NCBI RefSeq assembly: GCF_017086445.1
Contig: NZ_CP070968.1
Location: 2,294,001-2,358,000 of the forward strand
Reading direction: 5' to 3'
DNA from: Brevundimonas fontaquae
GTDB lineage: Bacteria; Pseudomonadota; Alphaproteobacteria; Caulobacterales; Caulobacteraceae
DNA length: 64,000 nucleotides
Below the pieces are notes generated by a model. The model ran no database searches and was not told the DNA's origin. It saw only the letters and a program-made list of their open reading frames with translations. Below are positions 26,756 through 35,601 of this stretch, piece by piece (within the stretch, counting starts at the first letter, position 1; every line of letters starts with the position of its first letter). The translations under genes and the position numbers were made by a program.

Positions 26756-29269
26756 TTACAGCTTGAGCTTGAATATGAGGCCGTACGACGCGGGCCGTCC
26801 GGCGATGAAGGTCGGCATGCCCAGGCCGTCGCCGGTGTTGCCGGCGTCCTTGATGTAGTCCTCGTCCACCACGTTCTCGCCGAAGGCCTCGACGCCCCAG
26901 GCGCCCGAGTCGGGCGTGTAGCGAACGCGCAGATTCAGCAGGCCGTAGGCGTCCTGATACTCGTCCTGGATCAGGTCGCGCACGATGTTGCGGCTCTGAA
27001 GCGCCGGGATGTCATTGTCGTCGCTGAAGAAGACCTTGGACTGCCAGGTGTAGGTCGGCTGGACCACGATCGCGCCGCCGGACACCGGCAGACGCCAGGT
27101 CGCGCCGATCGAGACGGCATTGTCCGGCGACAGGCGGAACTGGTTGCCGTCATAGATGCCGTTCTCGAACCGCGAGTGGTTGTAGGCATAGGTGGCGAAC
27201 AGGTCGAAGTCCGGCGTGACGGCGAAGTTGGCCTGGGTTTCGAAACCATACGACTTGGCCTCGCCGGCGTTGGTGACGATGAACGTCGTGCCTTGCTGCA
27301 CCGTCGTCTGGAAGTTTTCGTAGTTGTACAGGAAGACCGCGCCGTCGATCCGCAGGCGGCCGCCCAGCAACGACGACTTGGCCCCGATCTCATAGCTGTC
27401 GACCGTCTCCGCCTCGACCGGAGCGAACCGGGGCAAACCTAGCGGCTCCGACGGCGCCGAGGCGCTGATGACCTCCGGGCGACGACCGCGTGCATAGTTG
27501 GCGTAGACGTTGGTGTCGTCCGTCAAGGCGTAGCGCGCCGTCAGACGCCAGGTCACGCCGTCGTCCTTGGAGTCGAAATCGGCGAAGTCGCCGTTGTTGG
27601 CGGTCGGCTGCGAGATCAGGCCGAACAGGGGGAAGGCGCTGGCGGGAATGGCGAGATAGGCCGGGTTCGCCAGGGCGCCGAGGAAGGTCGGAACCTGCGC
27701 CGCCGGAATGGCGCCGGCCTGAAGCGCCAGCAGGGCTCCAAGGGCTGAGCGGCTCTGAACCGAACTGGCGAAGCCGGTGGTTTTGTCGTCGCGGGTGTAA
27801 CGTAGGCCTGCCGACACCTCGAACCGGTCGGTGAAGGCGTAGGTCGCGTCGGCGAAGAGGTCGTAGGACGTCAGCTCCGAACGGTTGGTCGGGGTCTCGA
27901 TGTGCGCCGACTTCAGATTGGCGGCGATGGGCGCGGCGAACGCTCCGGCGCCCAGCGGCGTCAAAAGACCGCCGAGCGCAGCCTGGGCGATGGCGGGATA
28001 GGCGGCCAGCGGCAACGTCCTGTCCCCGACCGTCGCAGGCGAACCGTCCAGCAGGCCCGACAGCTGCGCCAGGATCAGGCGTTCATCGAACTGGGTCGGA
28101 GTGCGCTGATAACCCTCTTCCTGGAACCAGCCGGCGCCGACGAAACCGGTCAGCCGACCCCCGTTGTCGAAGCCCAGACGCAGGTCCTGGCTCCACTGTT
28201 CGCCATGCGTGTCCTCGGCGGCGGTCAAAAGCGGGAGGGACACGCCATCGGCGTCGAAGGTCTCGTAGTTGGTAAACGCGCGATAGGCCGTGGTCGCGTT
28301 CAGCGTCCAGGCGGCGTTCAGGTCGATGCGCGCCAGACCCGTCACGCCCCAGACTTCGCGGTCCAGACCCAGCGCCTTGCCGCCGTCGAACGCCGCACCG
28401 CGTGTCAGGGCCGCACCCTCCCACGGTTCCTTGCCGCCCAGGACGGCGCCGGTGTTCGGATCGGCCGGCGCATAGGCGACGGACTTGAACGACGTCCCCG
28501 AGGCGTTGTCCTTCTGATAGTTGCCGATCACGTCGAACCGCATCGCGTCCGACGGCGTCCAGGCGCCGGACGGGCGGAAGGCGCGGGTCTCGATCGCGTT
28601 GAAATCGTCGCCGCCCAGCAGGTTCTCGACGGAACCATCGCGGGTCTTCAGGCGTGTCGCCAGGCGCAGCCCTGCGGTCTCGCCCACCGGCAGGTTCAGC
28701 GCGCCCTCGACCATGCGATAGCCTTCGTTGCCGGCCTCGATATTCGCATAGGCGTCGGTCGCGCCGGGACGCGCGCGGTTCTGCACCAGATTAACCGCGC
28801 CGATCAGGGCGCCGCGCCCGTACAGGGTCGATTGCGGCCCCTTGGCGACCTCCACCCGCTCGAGGTCGAACAGTTCGACATAGGAACCGCGCGACTTGGA
28901 GATCGATACCCCGTCCTGGAACACAGACACGCGGGCCTCGGAGGTCGCCGCGCCGGAATCGGAGGTGATGCCGCGCATCACGAAGCCTGGATTGTTTGGC
29001 GACTGGTTCTGCACCAGGAAGCCCGGCACGAAGGCAGACAGCTGTTCGAACTCCTGAATGCCCAAGTCTTCCAGGAACTGGCCGGAATAGGCCGTCAAGG
29101 CGAAGGGCACGTCGATGGTTTTCTGCTCACGCAGCTGCGCGGTGACGATGACGTCGTCCACGTTGTTGACCAGCGCCGGCTCCTGCGCCCAGGCGGCCGA
29201 TCCTGCCGTCATGGCGCTCGTCAGGGTCGCTGCGGCCAGCAGTCGCGTCTTCAATGTGGTCGTGGACAT
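26756..29269 (-). CDS. TonB-dependent outer-membrane receptor (upstream of phoD)
   Basis: 837 residues. The signal peptide ends near SAAWAQEP. A TonB box-like VDDVIVTAQ is followed by the plug (KTIDVPFALTAYSG, FEQLSAFVPGFLVQNQSPNN, RVEVAKGPQSTLYGRGALIGAVNLV, read as RVEVAKGPQSTLYGRG and ALIGAVNLV) and a long barrel ending SYGLIFKLKL. The family is known from Caulobacterales and sphingomonads, and the substrate of this subgroup is unknown. Its position before phoD suggests a phosphorylated compound. No clean Pho box was seen upstream. A 16-bp palindrome lies at 29365-29380. Confidence 0.9.
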   Translation of the reverse strand: MSTTTLKTRLLAAATLTSAMTAGSAAWAQEPALVNNVDDVIVTAQLREQKTIDVPFALTAYSGQFLEDLGIQEFEQLSAFVPGFLVQNQSPNNPGFVMRGITSDSGAATSEARVSVFQDGVSISKSRGSYVELFDLERVEVAKGPQSTLYGRGALIGAVNLVQNRARPGATDAYANIEAGNEGYRMVEGALNLPVGETAGLRLATRLKTRDGSVENLLGGDDFNAIETRAFRPSGAWTPSDAMRFDVIGNYQKDNASGTSFKSVAYAPADPNTGAVLGGKEPWEGAALTRGAAFDGGKALGLDREVWGVTGLARIDLNAAWTLNATTAYRAFTNYETFDADGVSLPLLTAAEDTHGEQWSQDLRLGFDNGGRLTGFVGAGWFQEEGYQRTPTQFDERLILAQLSGLLDGSPATVGDRTLPLAAYPAIAQAALGGLLTPLGAGAFAAPIAANLKSAHIETPTNRSELTSYDLFADATYAFTDRFEVSAGLRYTRDDKTTGFASSVQSRSALGALLALQAGAIPAAQVPTFLGALANPAYLAIPASAFPLFGLISQPTANNGDFADFDSKDDGVTWRLTARYALTDDTNVYANYARGRRPEVISASAPSEPLGLPRFAPVEAETVDSYEIGAKSSLLGGRLRIDGAVFLYNYENFQTTVQQGTTFIVTNAGEAKSYGFETQANFAVTPDFDLFATYAYNHSRFENGIYDGNQFRLSPDNAVSIGATWRLPVSGGAIVVQPTYTWQSKVFFSDDNDIPALQSRNIVRDLIQDEYQDAYGLLNLRVRYTPDSGAWGVEAFGENVVDEDYIKDAGNTGDGLGMPTFIAGRPASYGLIFKLKL

Positions 29270-29364
29270 CTGATCCCCCAGATTCGGCTAAGTTGGGGAG
29301 GTGCCTACGATGGCGCGATGTCGAGGCGACGACATTGCCGCATCGCTTTGACGACGAGGTCTGC

Positions 29365-29380
29365 ACAGTCTCGCGACTGT
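29365..29380. promoter_or_regulatory. 16-bp palindrome upstream of the receptor/phoD operon
   Basis: ACAGTC and GACTGT arms around TCGC, 96 bases before the receptor start. It is a candidate operator, with no factor assigned. Confidence 0.35.
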
Positions 29381-29482
29381 TCATCCGACCTCGGATCTGA
29401 TGGGGCTGGGCACGGATGGTCGCGCAGGAGTGCTCGCCGCTCCGGAAAGCTATCCGACTTGCCGACGCCTGACACCGCGATT

Positions 29483-29716
29483 TCATCTTGCCAGCCTTCT
29501 CTCGCGAAGCAGCTCCAAGCGCGCCGTAGCGAAGTTTGCCTGGAACGTCGGGTCCGCCTTCAGGGCAGCGAACAGCGCGGCGCCCACGATGCGACCGGCC
29601 TCGACATCGCTGGCGTAATGGACACCGCAGATCGTCCGGCTATCACTATAGGCCGCCTCGTCGGCCGGTAGAGCCCTTACCCTTAGCAGACGCTGTGAAG
29701 GTCTCTATTGAGTCGA
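29483..29716 (-). pseudogene. Class A acid phosphatase (PAP2/PhoN type), 3' remnant cut by the IS
   Basis: On the minus strand a frame ending at the TGA of 29483-29485 reads YSDSRTICGVHYASDVEAGR, then IVGAALFAALKADPTFQA and LELLRE. The SRxxCGVHxxSDxxAG motif is the C-terminal signature of PAP2-type non-specific acid phosphatases, with its His and Asp. The frame is broken by a stop (TAG) just before the IS end at 29717, and no matching 5' part is found beyond the element at 31289. So the insertion came with a deletion. It lay upstream of the TonB receptor and phoD, in the same direction. Confidence 0.75.
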
Positions 29717-31289
29717 GGCCGTGTAAAAACGTACTGAGCTGCTGCGGTGCGCGAGCGGCATTGAGGCCGGAGCGCCTCCTTCTCAGGCCCTGATCGCTTC
29801 CATGAGGGGCTTGGTTCCGAGCACCGCCATCGCCCGCTTCATGTTGTAGGCGAGGATGTGGAGGCTGATCTCAGTCTTCACGTTGGGCAGGCGCTTCGTC
29901 AGGAAGTGGGTGTGGCCCATCCATGCCTTGATCGTGCCGAAGGGGTGTTCAACCAGCCGTCGTCTGGTGCGCATGGCGCGCGGGGCGAGGTCCATCCGGG
30001 CCTGCAGCGCATCGATCACGGCTTCATGCTCCCAGCGGGTGATCCGACGCTCGACGCTGGGCGTGCACTGAGGCTTCAGGCGGCAGCCGGTGCAACTGGC
30101 TCGATCCCAGTAGCGGTGCAACGTCAGCCCCTTTTCGACGGTCGTCATGTGATGCGCGAGCAGTGCTCCGGCCGGGCAGCGATAGACGTCCTGATCGGGT
30201 AGGTAGACGAAGTCCTGCTTGCCGAAGCGGCCCGCCGCTTTGGCGCCTGACGTCAGCGGCTTCGGAACGTAGGGCGTCACGCCCATGGCTTCGCAGGCCA
30301 GGATCGCCTCGCCAGAGAAGTAGCCGCGGTCCGCCAGCACATCGAGCGCCTCGACGCCCATCGCGTCCTTGGCCTTGCCCGCTATCGACGCCAGCTGCTC
30401 GCGATCACTGCCGGTCATCACCACCTCGTGGGTGACGATCAGGTGATGCTCACCTTCGACGGCGGATTGGACGTTGTAGCCGACGATGCCGCTGCCTCGA
30501 CCCGACGTCGCCATGGCCCGCGCGTCGGGATCGGTCAGGGAGACCTGGCCGTCGGGTGACGCCTCGACCTCGGCCTCCATGGCCTTGAGCATCGCCATCT
30601 GGTCGCGCAGCCGATCGATCTTCTCGACCAGTCTTCCAGACCGCGCCTCTGCCGCTTCGCCCTCGTGACGATCCGCCGTGTCCAAGTCCTGAAGATAACC
30701 GGCGATGTGCTCGGCAACTTGTTCGATCCGCCGCTTGACCTTGTAGGCGGTGAAGTTCTTGTCGCGGGTGTTCACCGCCTTGAACTTCAACCCGTCGATG
30801 GCGACCAGCGCCGCGCCGAACAGGCCCAGCTGGCGGCACAGCACCACGAACTGCGCGCACGCCGCCTGGATGGCGGCGCCGTTCTCGCGGCGGAAGTCGG
30901 CGATGGTCTTGTGATCCGGCGCCAGCCGCCCCGTCAGCCACATCAGCTCGACGTTGCGCTGCGCCTCGCGCTCCAGCCGCCGGCTCGACTGCACCTTGTT
31001 CAGATAACCGTAGACGTAGAGCTTCAGCAGCGTCGCGGGATGATAGGCCGGACGCCCCGTCGCCGCCGGCGTCATGCCCTCAAACCCCAAGCCCTTCAGA
31101 TCCAGTTCGTCGACGAACACATCGACCACCCGGACCGGATTATCCTCGGCCACATAGTCGTCGAGACACTCGGGAAGCAGCGTCGGCTGCCGGCGATCTG
31201 CACCTTGAACGAAGCGGCTCATACCCACCTCCTGCTGACTTCAGAAGGCTAACCTAATTCGCTCGATCCGGACGCGTTTTCACACAGCC
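29717..31289 (-). mobile_element. IS1182-type insertion sequence
   Basis: 1573 bases. The ends are imperfect inverted repeats: the left end reads GGCCGTGTAAAAACGTACTG, and the right end, on the other strand, reads GGCTGTGTGAAAACGCGTCC. It encloses a single full-length transposase. I see no clear target-site duplication (flanks GTCGA and TCAGT). It has removed most of an acid phosphatase gene. Confidence 0.85.
29783..31222 (-). CDS. IS1182-family transposase
   Basis: 479 residues from the ATG at 31222; a GTG six bases earlier is possible. RFVQGADRRQPTLLPECLDD and LTGRLAPDHKTIADFRREN open the family. VAIDGLKFKAVNT carries the first Asp, LDVLADRGYFSGEAIL the second Asp and VEHPFGTIKAWMGH the final Glu-region; a CRYxxxCTGCRLKPQC zinc-like knuckle is near 375-395. 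It is full length without internal stops, so the element may still be active. Confidence 0.9.
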   Translation of the reverse strand: MSRFVQGADRRQPTLLPECLDDYVAEDNPVRVVDVFVDELDLKGLGFEGMTPAATGRPAYHPATLLKLYVYGYLNKVQSSRRLEREAQRNVELMWLTGRLAPDHKTIADFRRENGAAIQAACAQFVVLCRQLGLFGAALVAIDGLKFKAVNTRDKNFTAYKVKRRIEQVAEHIAGYLQDLDTADRHEGEAAEARSGRLVEKIDRLRDQMAMLKAMEAEVEASPDGQVSLTDPDARAMATSGRGSGIVGYNVQSAVEGEHHLIVTHEVVMTGSDREQLASIAGKAKDAMGVEALDVLADRGYFSGEAILACEAMGVTPYVPKPLTSGAKAAGRFGKQDFVYLPDQDVYRCPAGALLAHHMTTVEKGLTLHRYWDRASCTGCRLKPQCTPSVERRITRWEHEAVIDALQARMDLAPRAMRTRRRLVEHPFGTIKAWMGHTHFLTKRLPNVKTEISLHILAYNMKRAMAVLGTKPLMEAIRA

Positions 31290-31319
31290 TCAGTCAGAAG
31301 CGGACGCCCCTCCCCTGGC

Positions 31320-31350
31320 CGTCAGTGCGTTTCTCTTAATGTGCACTAAG
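31320..31350 (+). repeat. Repeat A copy 5
   Basis: CGTCAGTGC and GCACTAAG arms around a T-rich centre. It starts 31 bases after the IS end. The rest of the gap up to 31785 is A/T-rich and holds no supported gene. Confidence 0.65.
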
Positions 31351-31784
31351 AGCGGCGCCATCAATTGAATCGCGCTTATACTTCTGACACCTAACGTATA
31401 ATTTTCGCATTAGGATAGCTAAGATATACATCCCGCCCGGAACCTGCGGAGCAAACATTTCTACCTAGTAGATATGCGCCCCTATAAAATCTGACGGACT
31501 TGAAATACTGTATTGGTCGAGGCAATTTTATTCAAACTACGCAAATATCTCGCATAGTTCTGCTGAAATTCGTTGACTGAGACACCTCTCAGGGTGAACT
31601 TGCTCTCAGCGTGAGGGCCGCCCTCTCCCCTTTGGGGAAACCATCGGCGGCCAATCCGGGGAAGGCTAATCCTCGGAAAATGAAGACAGGCAAAAGCCGA
31701 CCGCCGCGCTCCCAGCCACTTTCAACAAGCGATGAGTCACGCCCAAAATCTGGCCGTGCTCGTCTAGCAGGAGCAACTACGACA

Positions 31785-32102
31785 ATGACGCACGAAACAG
31801 AAAAGTCTGCGGCACGAGCCCTCTACATATTGATGGAAGCGCGAGACTCCCTTGGCAGTCTCTTCGACGTTAGGTCTGACATCGCAAAAATAGAAGATGA
31901 CGAAGGGTGGGCTCCAATCGTCTCTGTTGCTTACCGAGCAATCGATCATGCGATTACCCGCCTTGGTGGACCTCCAATCGAGGCAATCTACGAACTGAAG
32001 AACACCACCTGGCGGAAATCCCTCCGGCTTTCGACGAAATCGGCGCAGAAATCGCAGCCGCGATCTTTCGGCACTGATCTCTCGTCGTTTGCCGTTGAGT
32101 AA
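31785..32102 (+). CDS. Hypothetical protein
   Basis: 105 residues from the ATG at 31785, with AGGAG upstream; the longer frame from 31611 is basic, low-complexity and unlikely. MTHETEKSAARALYILMEAR and VSVAYRAIDHAITRLGGPPI look natural. The last roughly 30 residues (TTWRKSLRLSTKSAQKS) look less so, and the +2 frame there reads LAEIPPAFDEIGAEIAAAIF. A frameshift near 31980-32000 is possible. I recognise no family. Confidence 0.45.
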   Translation: MTHETEKSAARALYILMEARDSLGSLFDVRSDIAKIEDDEGWAPIVSVAYRAIDHAITRLGGPPIEAIYELKNTTWRKSLRLSTKSAQKSQPRSFGTDLSSFAVE

Positions 32103-32160
32103 CCCAGTCAACAGCCCCGGGCAGCCACGACAACCATATTAATAAGCCGAAAGACGCATC

Positions 32161-32778
32161 ATGGTACGCACAACCAAGCCGCCGAAACTTCCACCTCGCG
32201 CCACTATCCACTCGACCCCAGACCAAGTCCGAGCCAGCCCTACGATCAACTTCAAAGCCAAGAAGGGGTCAACAAAGGGAGGCAATAGGGCAACGATTGA
32301 ACGGCTACACGTTGAGCGCAAACCCAGAAAGCATCCGAACCGCATGCGGCATAACGCGAAGGATGACTTACTCGATCTCTCCAGCAGTTTGGTGAAGACT
32401 TTAAGGCACGCGGTAGCAGTTTCCGCTGACGCGCATGGGCAGGAAAAACATTGGACTGACGAATACGAGGCAATCCGCGCCATGTTGAACGATGAAATCG
32501 AGCGCACCTATGGGCCGCTGCCGGCTCAAGTCCGCGAGTTGACGAAATTAGTCGATGACTGGCGCGAGGAGCATGGCATCGTCTCGGAATGGACGGTATA
32601 CGCGTTGCTGCATCTCTCCATCCGCTACGCGTGTGCTGCACCGACGGCGGTAGAGGCGCTTATTCCGTTCAATGTTGCTATCAGCAAACTGACGCGCCGC
32701 ATTAAGCGCGCTAAAGAGCGCATAGATGATCATTGGAGCAATGCCGCCGGAGTCACAACACCGCTGCCATGGTGTTGA
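32161..32778 (+). CDS. Hypothetical protein
   Basis: 205 residues. The first 65 are basic and Pro/Lys-rich (TKPPKLPPRATIHS, FKAKKGSTKGGNR, HVERKPRKHPNR), a possible nucleic-acid-binding tail. The remainder is helical (LLDLSSSLVKTLRHAVAVSA, EYEAIRAMLNDEIERTYG, RELTKLVDDWREEHG). It has no signal peptide or membrane span. I recognise no family. It is the second of two plus-strand unknown genes and stands beside the restriction-modification genes. Confidence 0.5.
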   Translation: MVRTTKPPKLPPRATIHSTPDQVRASPTINFKAKKGSTKGGNRATIERLHVERKPRKHPNRMRHNAKDDLLDLSSSLVKTLRHAVAVSADAHGQEKHWTDEYEAIRAMLNDEIERTYGPLPAQVRELTKLVDDWREEHGIVSEWTVYALLHLSIRYACAAPTAVEALIPFNVAISKLTRRIKRAKERIDDHWSNAAGVTTPLPWC

Positions 32779-32850
32779 ATTCGCCTACGATAGGCTGAGC
32801 GATATCCGCCGCAGGGGTATCTGCCTCAGCGGCGGGTTGGCTGCGTCACG

Positions 32851-32880
32851 CTCAGTGCATTTGTCTCAATGTGCACTCAG
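32851..32880 (+). repeat. Repeat A copy 6
   Basis: CTCAGTGCA and TGCACTCAG arms around TTTGTCTCAATG. It is convergently placed between a plus-strand and a minus-strand gene. Confidence 0.75.
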
Positions 32881-32936
32881 CGCCGGGCTGGCTCCGTAAG
32901 TGAGTTGCGGCACCGGATCGTTGTTCGGCCGGCCAC

Positions 32937-35327
32937 CTACTTCGGAAGGAAACCTAACTCGAAAACCATCGGGCGTAGCTTGGCCGACAGTGCTGCGTAT
33001 GCGCGTTTGAACGGCTCAAAGTCTGTCAACTCAGCATCGCCGTAGGCGTCGAGGGCACGGCGAATTTGATACCAACCCGCATCAGGACGACCGAGTTTAA
33101 GCTCTTCGCGGATCTTGCGAGGGAACTGGATGGCGTGAAAGCGCCGCCACAGTTTGAGTCCTTCATCAAGAACAGCCTGCGCCTCAGCCGAGAGGGCTGT
33201 ATTCTGCAGCCGCCGGACCATGAAATCGGACTCAAAACGACCCGCAACCCCGACTTGTGCCTCGGTGAAGGGGATGAAGTGATTTGTCAGCGACCAGTCC
33301 TGATCGTTCCAGTGAAGGCCGTCGGCCCCGGCAGTCAAGTTGCCGCCGTTGAACAACATCCAAACGAGACAGTCGGATTTGAACTCATCGGACAGCGGCT
33401 GAGTGGGTTGTAGGAACTGGTCTCGGTCGTTGAGCCATGTCGGTTTGATGAGGCGGCGGACCGCAAACACAACAGCTGCCGAGGCCAGATTGTCAGGCGA
33501 AACAAATACTCCGCCACCATTTCTGCCAGTATAGATTGACGAAGTCAGGCACGTACCCGTAGTCGCATTCTGTAGGTCATTATTACTCGCGAATAGGTGT
33601 CCCAGAGCGCCTTCAAATGAGCGCTTCTTTCGCGGATTTTTTGATGGAGTAAGCGCGTTGGACAGCGGTAGCGCTAGTTCGCCACGTGCCTTCGGCGAAG
33701 GTATCCAAGCGTTCAAAAGCGAGGACGTCGGACGCACAACATACGTCTTTTCGCCGATGAGTGCGCCCCGACGGTCTAGGACGGTTGTTGCGATGTCGCT
33801 GATCGGTTCCTTGTTAGCCTGATCCCAGATCAGGAAGCCGATCGGGAACTCGCCCTTAAGGCCATCGAATGATCGGCTGTGTACGACGAAACCACTGAGA
33901 TACTCGGCTTTCCACGCTGTCCGAAATGGCTCAAAATTTGGTGCGTTTACGTACTTAAGCGTGCTGAACATGGCGAGAGTCGCCTTCGGCAGCTCTTGTC
34001 GGATTCGGATCAGGAACTGGGCGAACAATTCCTTGCTCGCATAGCCGAGTTTCATCTCGCGCATCCAGCCGTTGATGCGCGTCTTCTCAACGCCGATCTT
34101 GTTCTCATCACCGCGTGCAATGCCCGACCCGCTCTCCGCATAAGGCGGATTGATTAGAACTAGGATTGGCTTCGCCCCCTTCTTGCCCTCTCGAGCGTCG
34201 GCGATTGCCTGCTGCAGTGCCTGCGGGACTTTCCCCGACAGGGCGTAGTCGATCTGGCCGAAATCGGTGACGTCGTCGTTGAGATAGTCGTACTGGAATA
34301 TCTCAGCGCCAGCGAAAGCAGGGTTAGATTTCATGATCGTCACATCGGCTTGGTCGAGCGTCGACATGAACACGTTGCGGAGGTTGCTGTGCTTGGCTTC
34401 GAGGTTGCCGACGCCAGCGCACATGTCCCACACCAAATAGCGGTCCTGCCAGTTTGGTCCCAAGGTCGCCAGGATCTGGTCATAAGCCTTATCGACGATG
34501 TGAAGTGGGGTATAATAAGCCCCCTTGAACTTCTGCTCATCGACAGGAAGCAGGCTGTCGCGGCGTTCGAGAAGGTAGTGACGGTGCTTCTGTTCCGGCG
34601 GACGGTGATAGATTGCCCAGAAGTTATTGTAGCCCCGCTTGCTAGCCAGCTCGTAGGTCTGGCCATTCAGCAAGAAGGTTGGACCCGACGCCGTCATCAA
34701 AAGACGCGCCGGTAGGTTGTTCATCGCCTCCCGATCGCCGTCGTGCATGATGTCGGCGAAAAACAGGACGGCTAGGTCGCTTGGGTTTGCTACGCCGAGT
34801 TCATTGCCGATCAAATCGACCCAACGGTCGAACACCTGGCGAAGGTTGTCGGGCGTGATCGACGTTCGGATGATACGATGTTCGCGGATAGCGTCCTTAA
34901 TCGCCCTGATGAACGCGTCTTCGTCGTGAGCGATCTCGTATTCGACAATGTGAGTTTGGACGTAGGGGGCGATCTGCGCTGCCAACTCTGCGCCAGCGCC
35001 CGAACCAGACTTCGGCCAGACGATCGTCCTGTCATCCAGAAGCGGAAGCGCTTTTTCGGTCGACATTATCGCGGCCTTCGCTCGGTCTATCACAACGAGG
35101 AAGGCCGGAACCGCTTCGCCACGTCTCCGGGCAGCGCGGATGTAGAAAAGAAGCTGCGCGAACATCTCGATCGAGGGCTTCGGCGCGTCCTTCGCCTCGA
35201 ACCAAATCTCCTCGGTTTGAATGTCGACGAGGTTCTTAGAATAGCCTTTCAGGCCAAGCGCCTTGATGTAGGCGTCCTTGACGTCCTCTTCAGTTCGAGT
35301 GCGCTTCAGGTCGTCGAACAGGGTCAT
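32937..35327 (-). CDS. Type IIG-like restriction-modification enzyme (N6-adenine methyltransferase with predicted nuclease domain)
   Basis: 796 residues. The methyltransferase core has GAYYTP at 269-274, motif I DMCAGVGNLE at 301-310 and the catalytic motif IV INPPYAESGSG from 392. The N-terminal part has Asp35 and Glu44-Ala-Lys46 (VDIQTEEIWFEAK), the order of a PD-(D/E)XK nuclease, so one chain may both cut and methylate DNA. The C-terminal 250 residues (from about 540) would be the target-recognition part, ending with the RRALDAYGDAELTDFE motif. Such single-chain enzymes are known as Type IIG. The partner at 35602 is on the same strand, 274 bases upstream, and has no known family. The nuclease activity is prediction. 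Confidence 0.7.
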   Translation of the reverse strand: MTLFDDLKRTRTEEDVKDAYIKALGLKGYSKNLVDIQTEEIWFEAKDAPKPSIEMFAQLLFYIRAARRRGEAVPAFLVVIDRAKAAIMSTEKALPLLDDRTIVWPKSGSGAGAELAAQIAPYVQTHIVEYEIAHDEDAFIRAIKDAIREHRIIRTSITPDNLRQVFDRWVDLIGNELGVANPSDLAVLFFADIMHDGDREAMNNLPARLLMTASGPTFLLNGQTYELASKRGYNNFWAIYHRPPEQKHRHYLLERRDSLLPVDEQKFKGAYYTPLHIVDKAYDQILATLGPNWQDRYLVWDMCAGVGNLEAKHSNLRNVFMSTLDQADVTIMKSNPAFAGAEIFQYDYLNDDVTDFGQIDYALSGKVPQALQQAIADAREGKKGAKPILVLINPPYAESGSGIARGDENKIGVEKTRINGWMREMKLGYASKELFAQFLIRIRQELPKATLAMFSTLKYVNAPNFEPFRTAWKAEYLSGFVVHSRSFDGLKGEFPIGFLIWDQANKEPISDIATTVLDRRGALIGEKTYVVRPTSSLLNAWIPSPKARGELALPLSNALTPSKNPRKKRSFEGALGHLFASNNDLQNATTGTCLTSSIYTGRNGGGVFVSPDNLASAAVVFAVRRLIKPTWLNDRDQFLQPTQPLSDEFKSDCLVWMLFNGGNLTAGADGLHWNDQDWSLTNHFIPFTEAQVGVAGRFESDFMVRRLQNTALSAEAQAVLDEGLKLWRRFHAIQFPRKIREELKLGRPDAGWYQIRRALDAYGDAELTDFEPFKRAYAALSAKLRPMVFELGFLPK

Positions 35328-35497
35328 GGGGCCAGCCTTCCAGCGTCACGCCGTTTGCGTAGATCGATTTGGGTAAGGGGATTCGTCACCGAGCGCGCTT
35401 CGCCAATCTGGAGTAACGGAGAGTCTACCCGTTCCGGAAATCCAGGAAGCGGACCGTCCGAAGATCCCCTCTCATGACCCCCCCCCCTTTGCGGCTG

Positions 35498-35527
35498 CCC
35501 AGTGTACTTTTCCGGATGTACACCCAG
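35498..35527 (+). repeat. Repeat A copy 7
   Basis: CCAGTGTA and TACACCC arms around CTTTTCCGGATG, a decayed copy. It lies in the 274-base gap between the RM enzyme and the 241-aa gene, beside a run of about ten C (35477-35487). Confidence 0.55.
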
Positions 35528-35538
35528 ACGACAAATCA

Positions 35539-35568
35539 CTCAGTGCATCAGCCGGGATTTACACCAAG
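35539..35568 (+). repeat. Repeat A copy 8 (decayed)
   Basis: Left arm CTCAGTGCA is perfect; the right arm is TACACCAAG. A loose TTAGTGCA trace follows. It is 11 bases after copy 7. Confidence 0.5.
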
Positions 35569-35601
35569 CCGACATCGCTTAGTGCAGGCGCCCAGATGAA
35601 C

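Noticed and set aside
29702..31304. A target-site duplication of the IS1182-type element
   Set aside because: The flanking bases on the two sides do not match over 4 or more positions.
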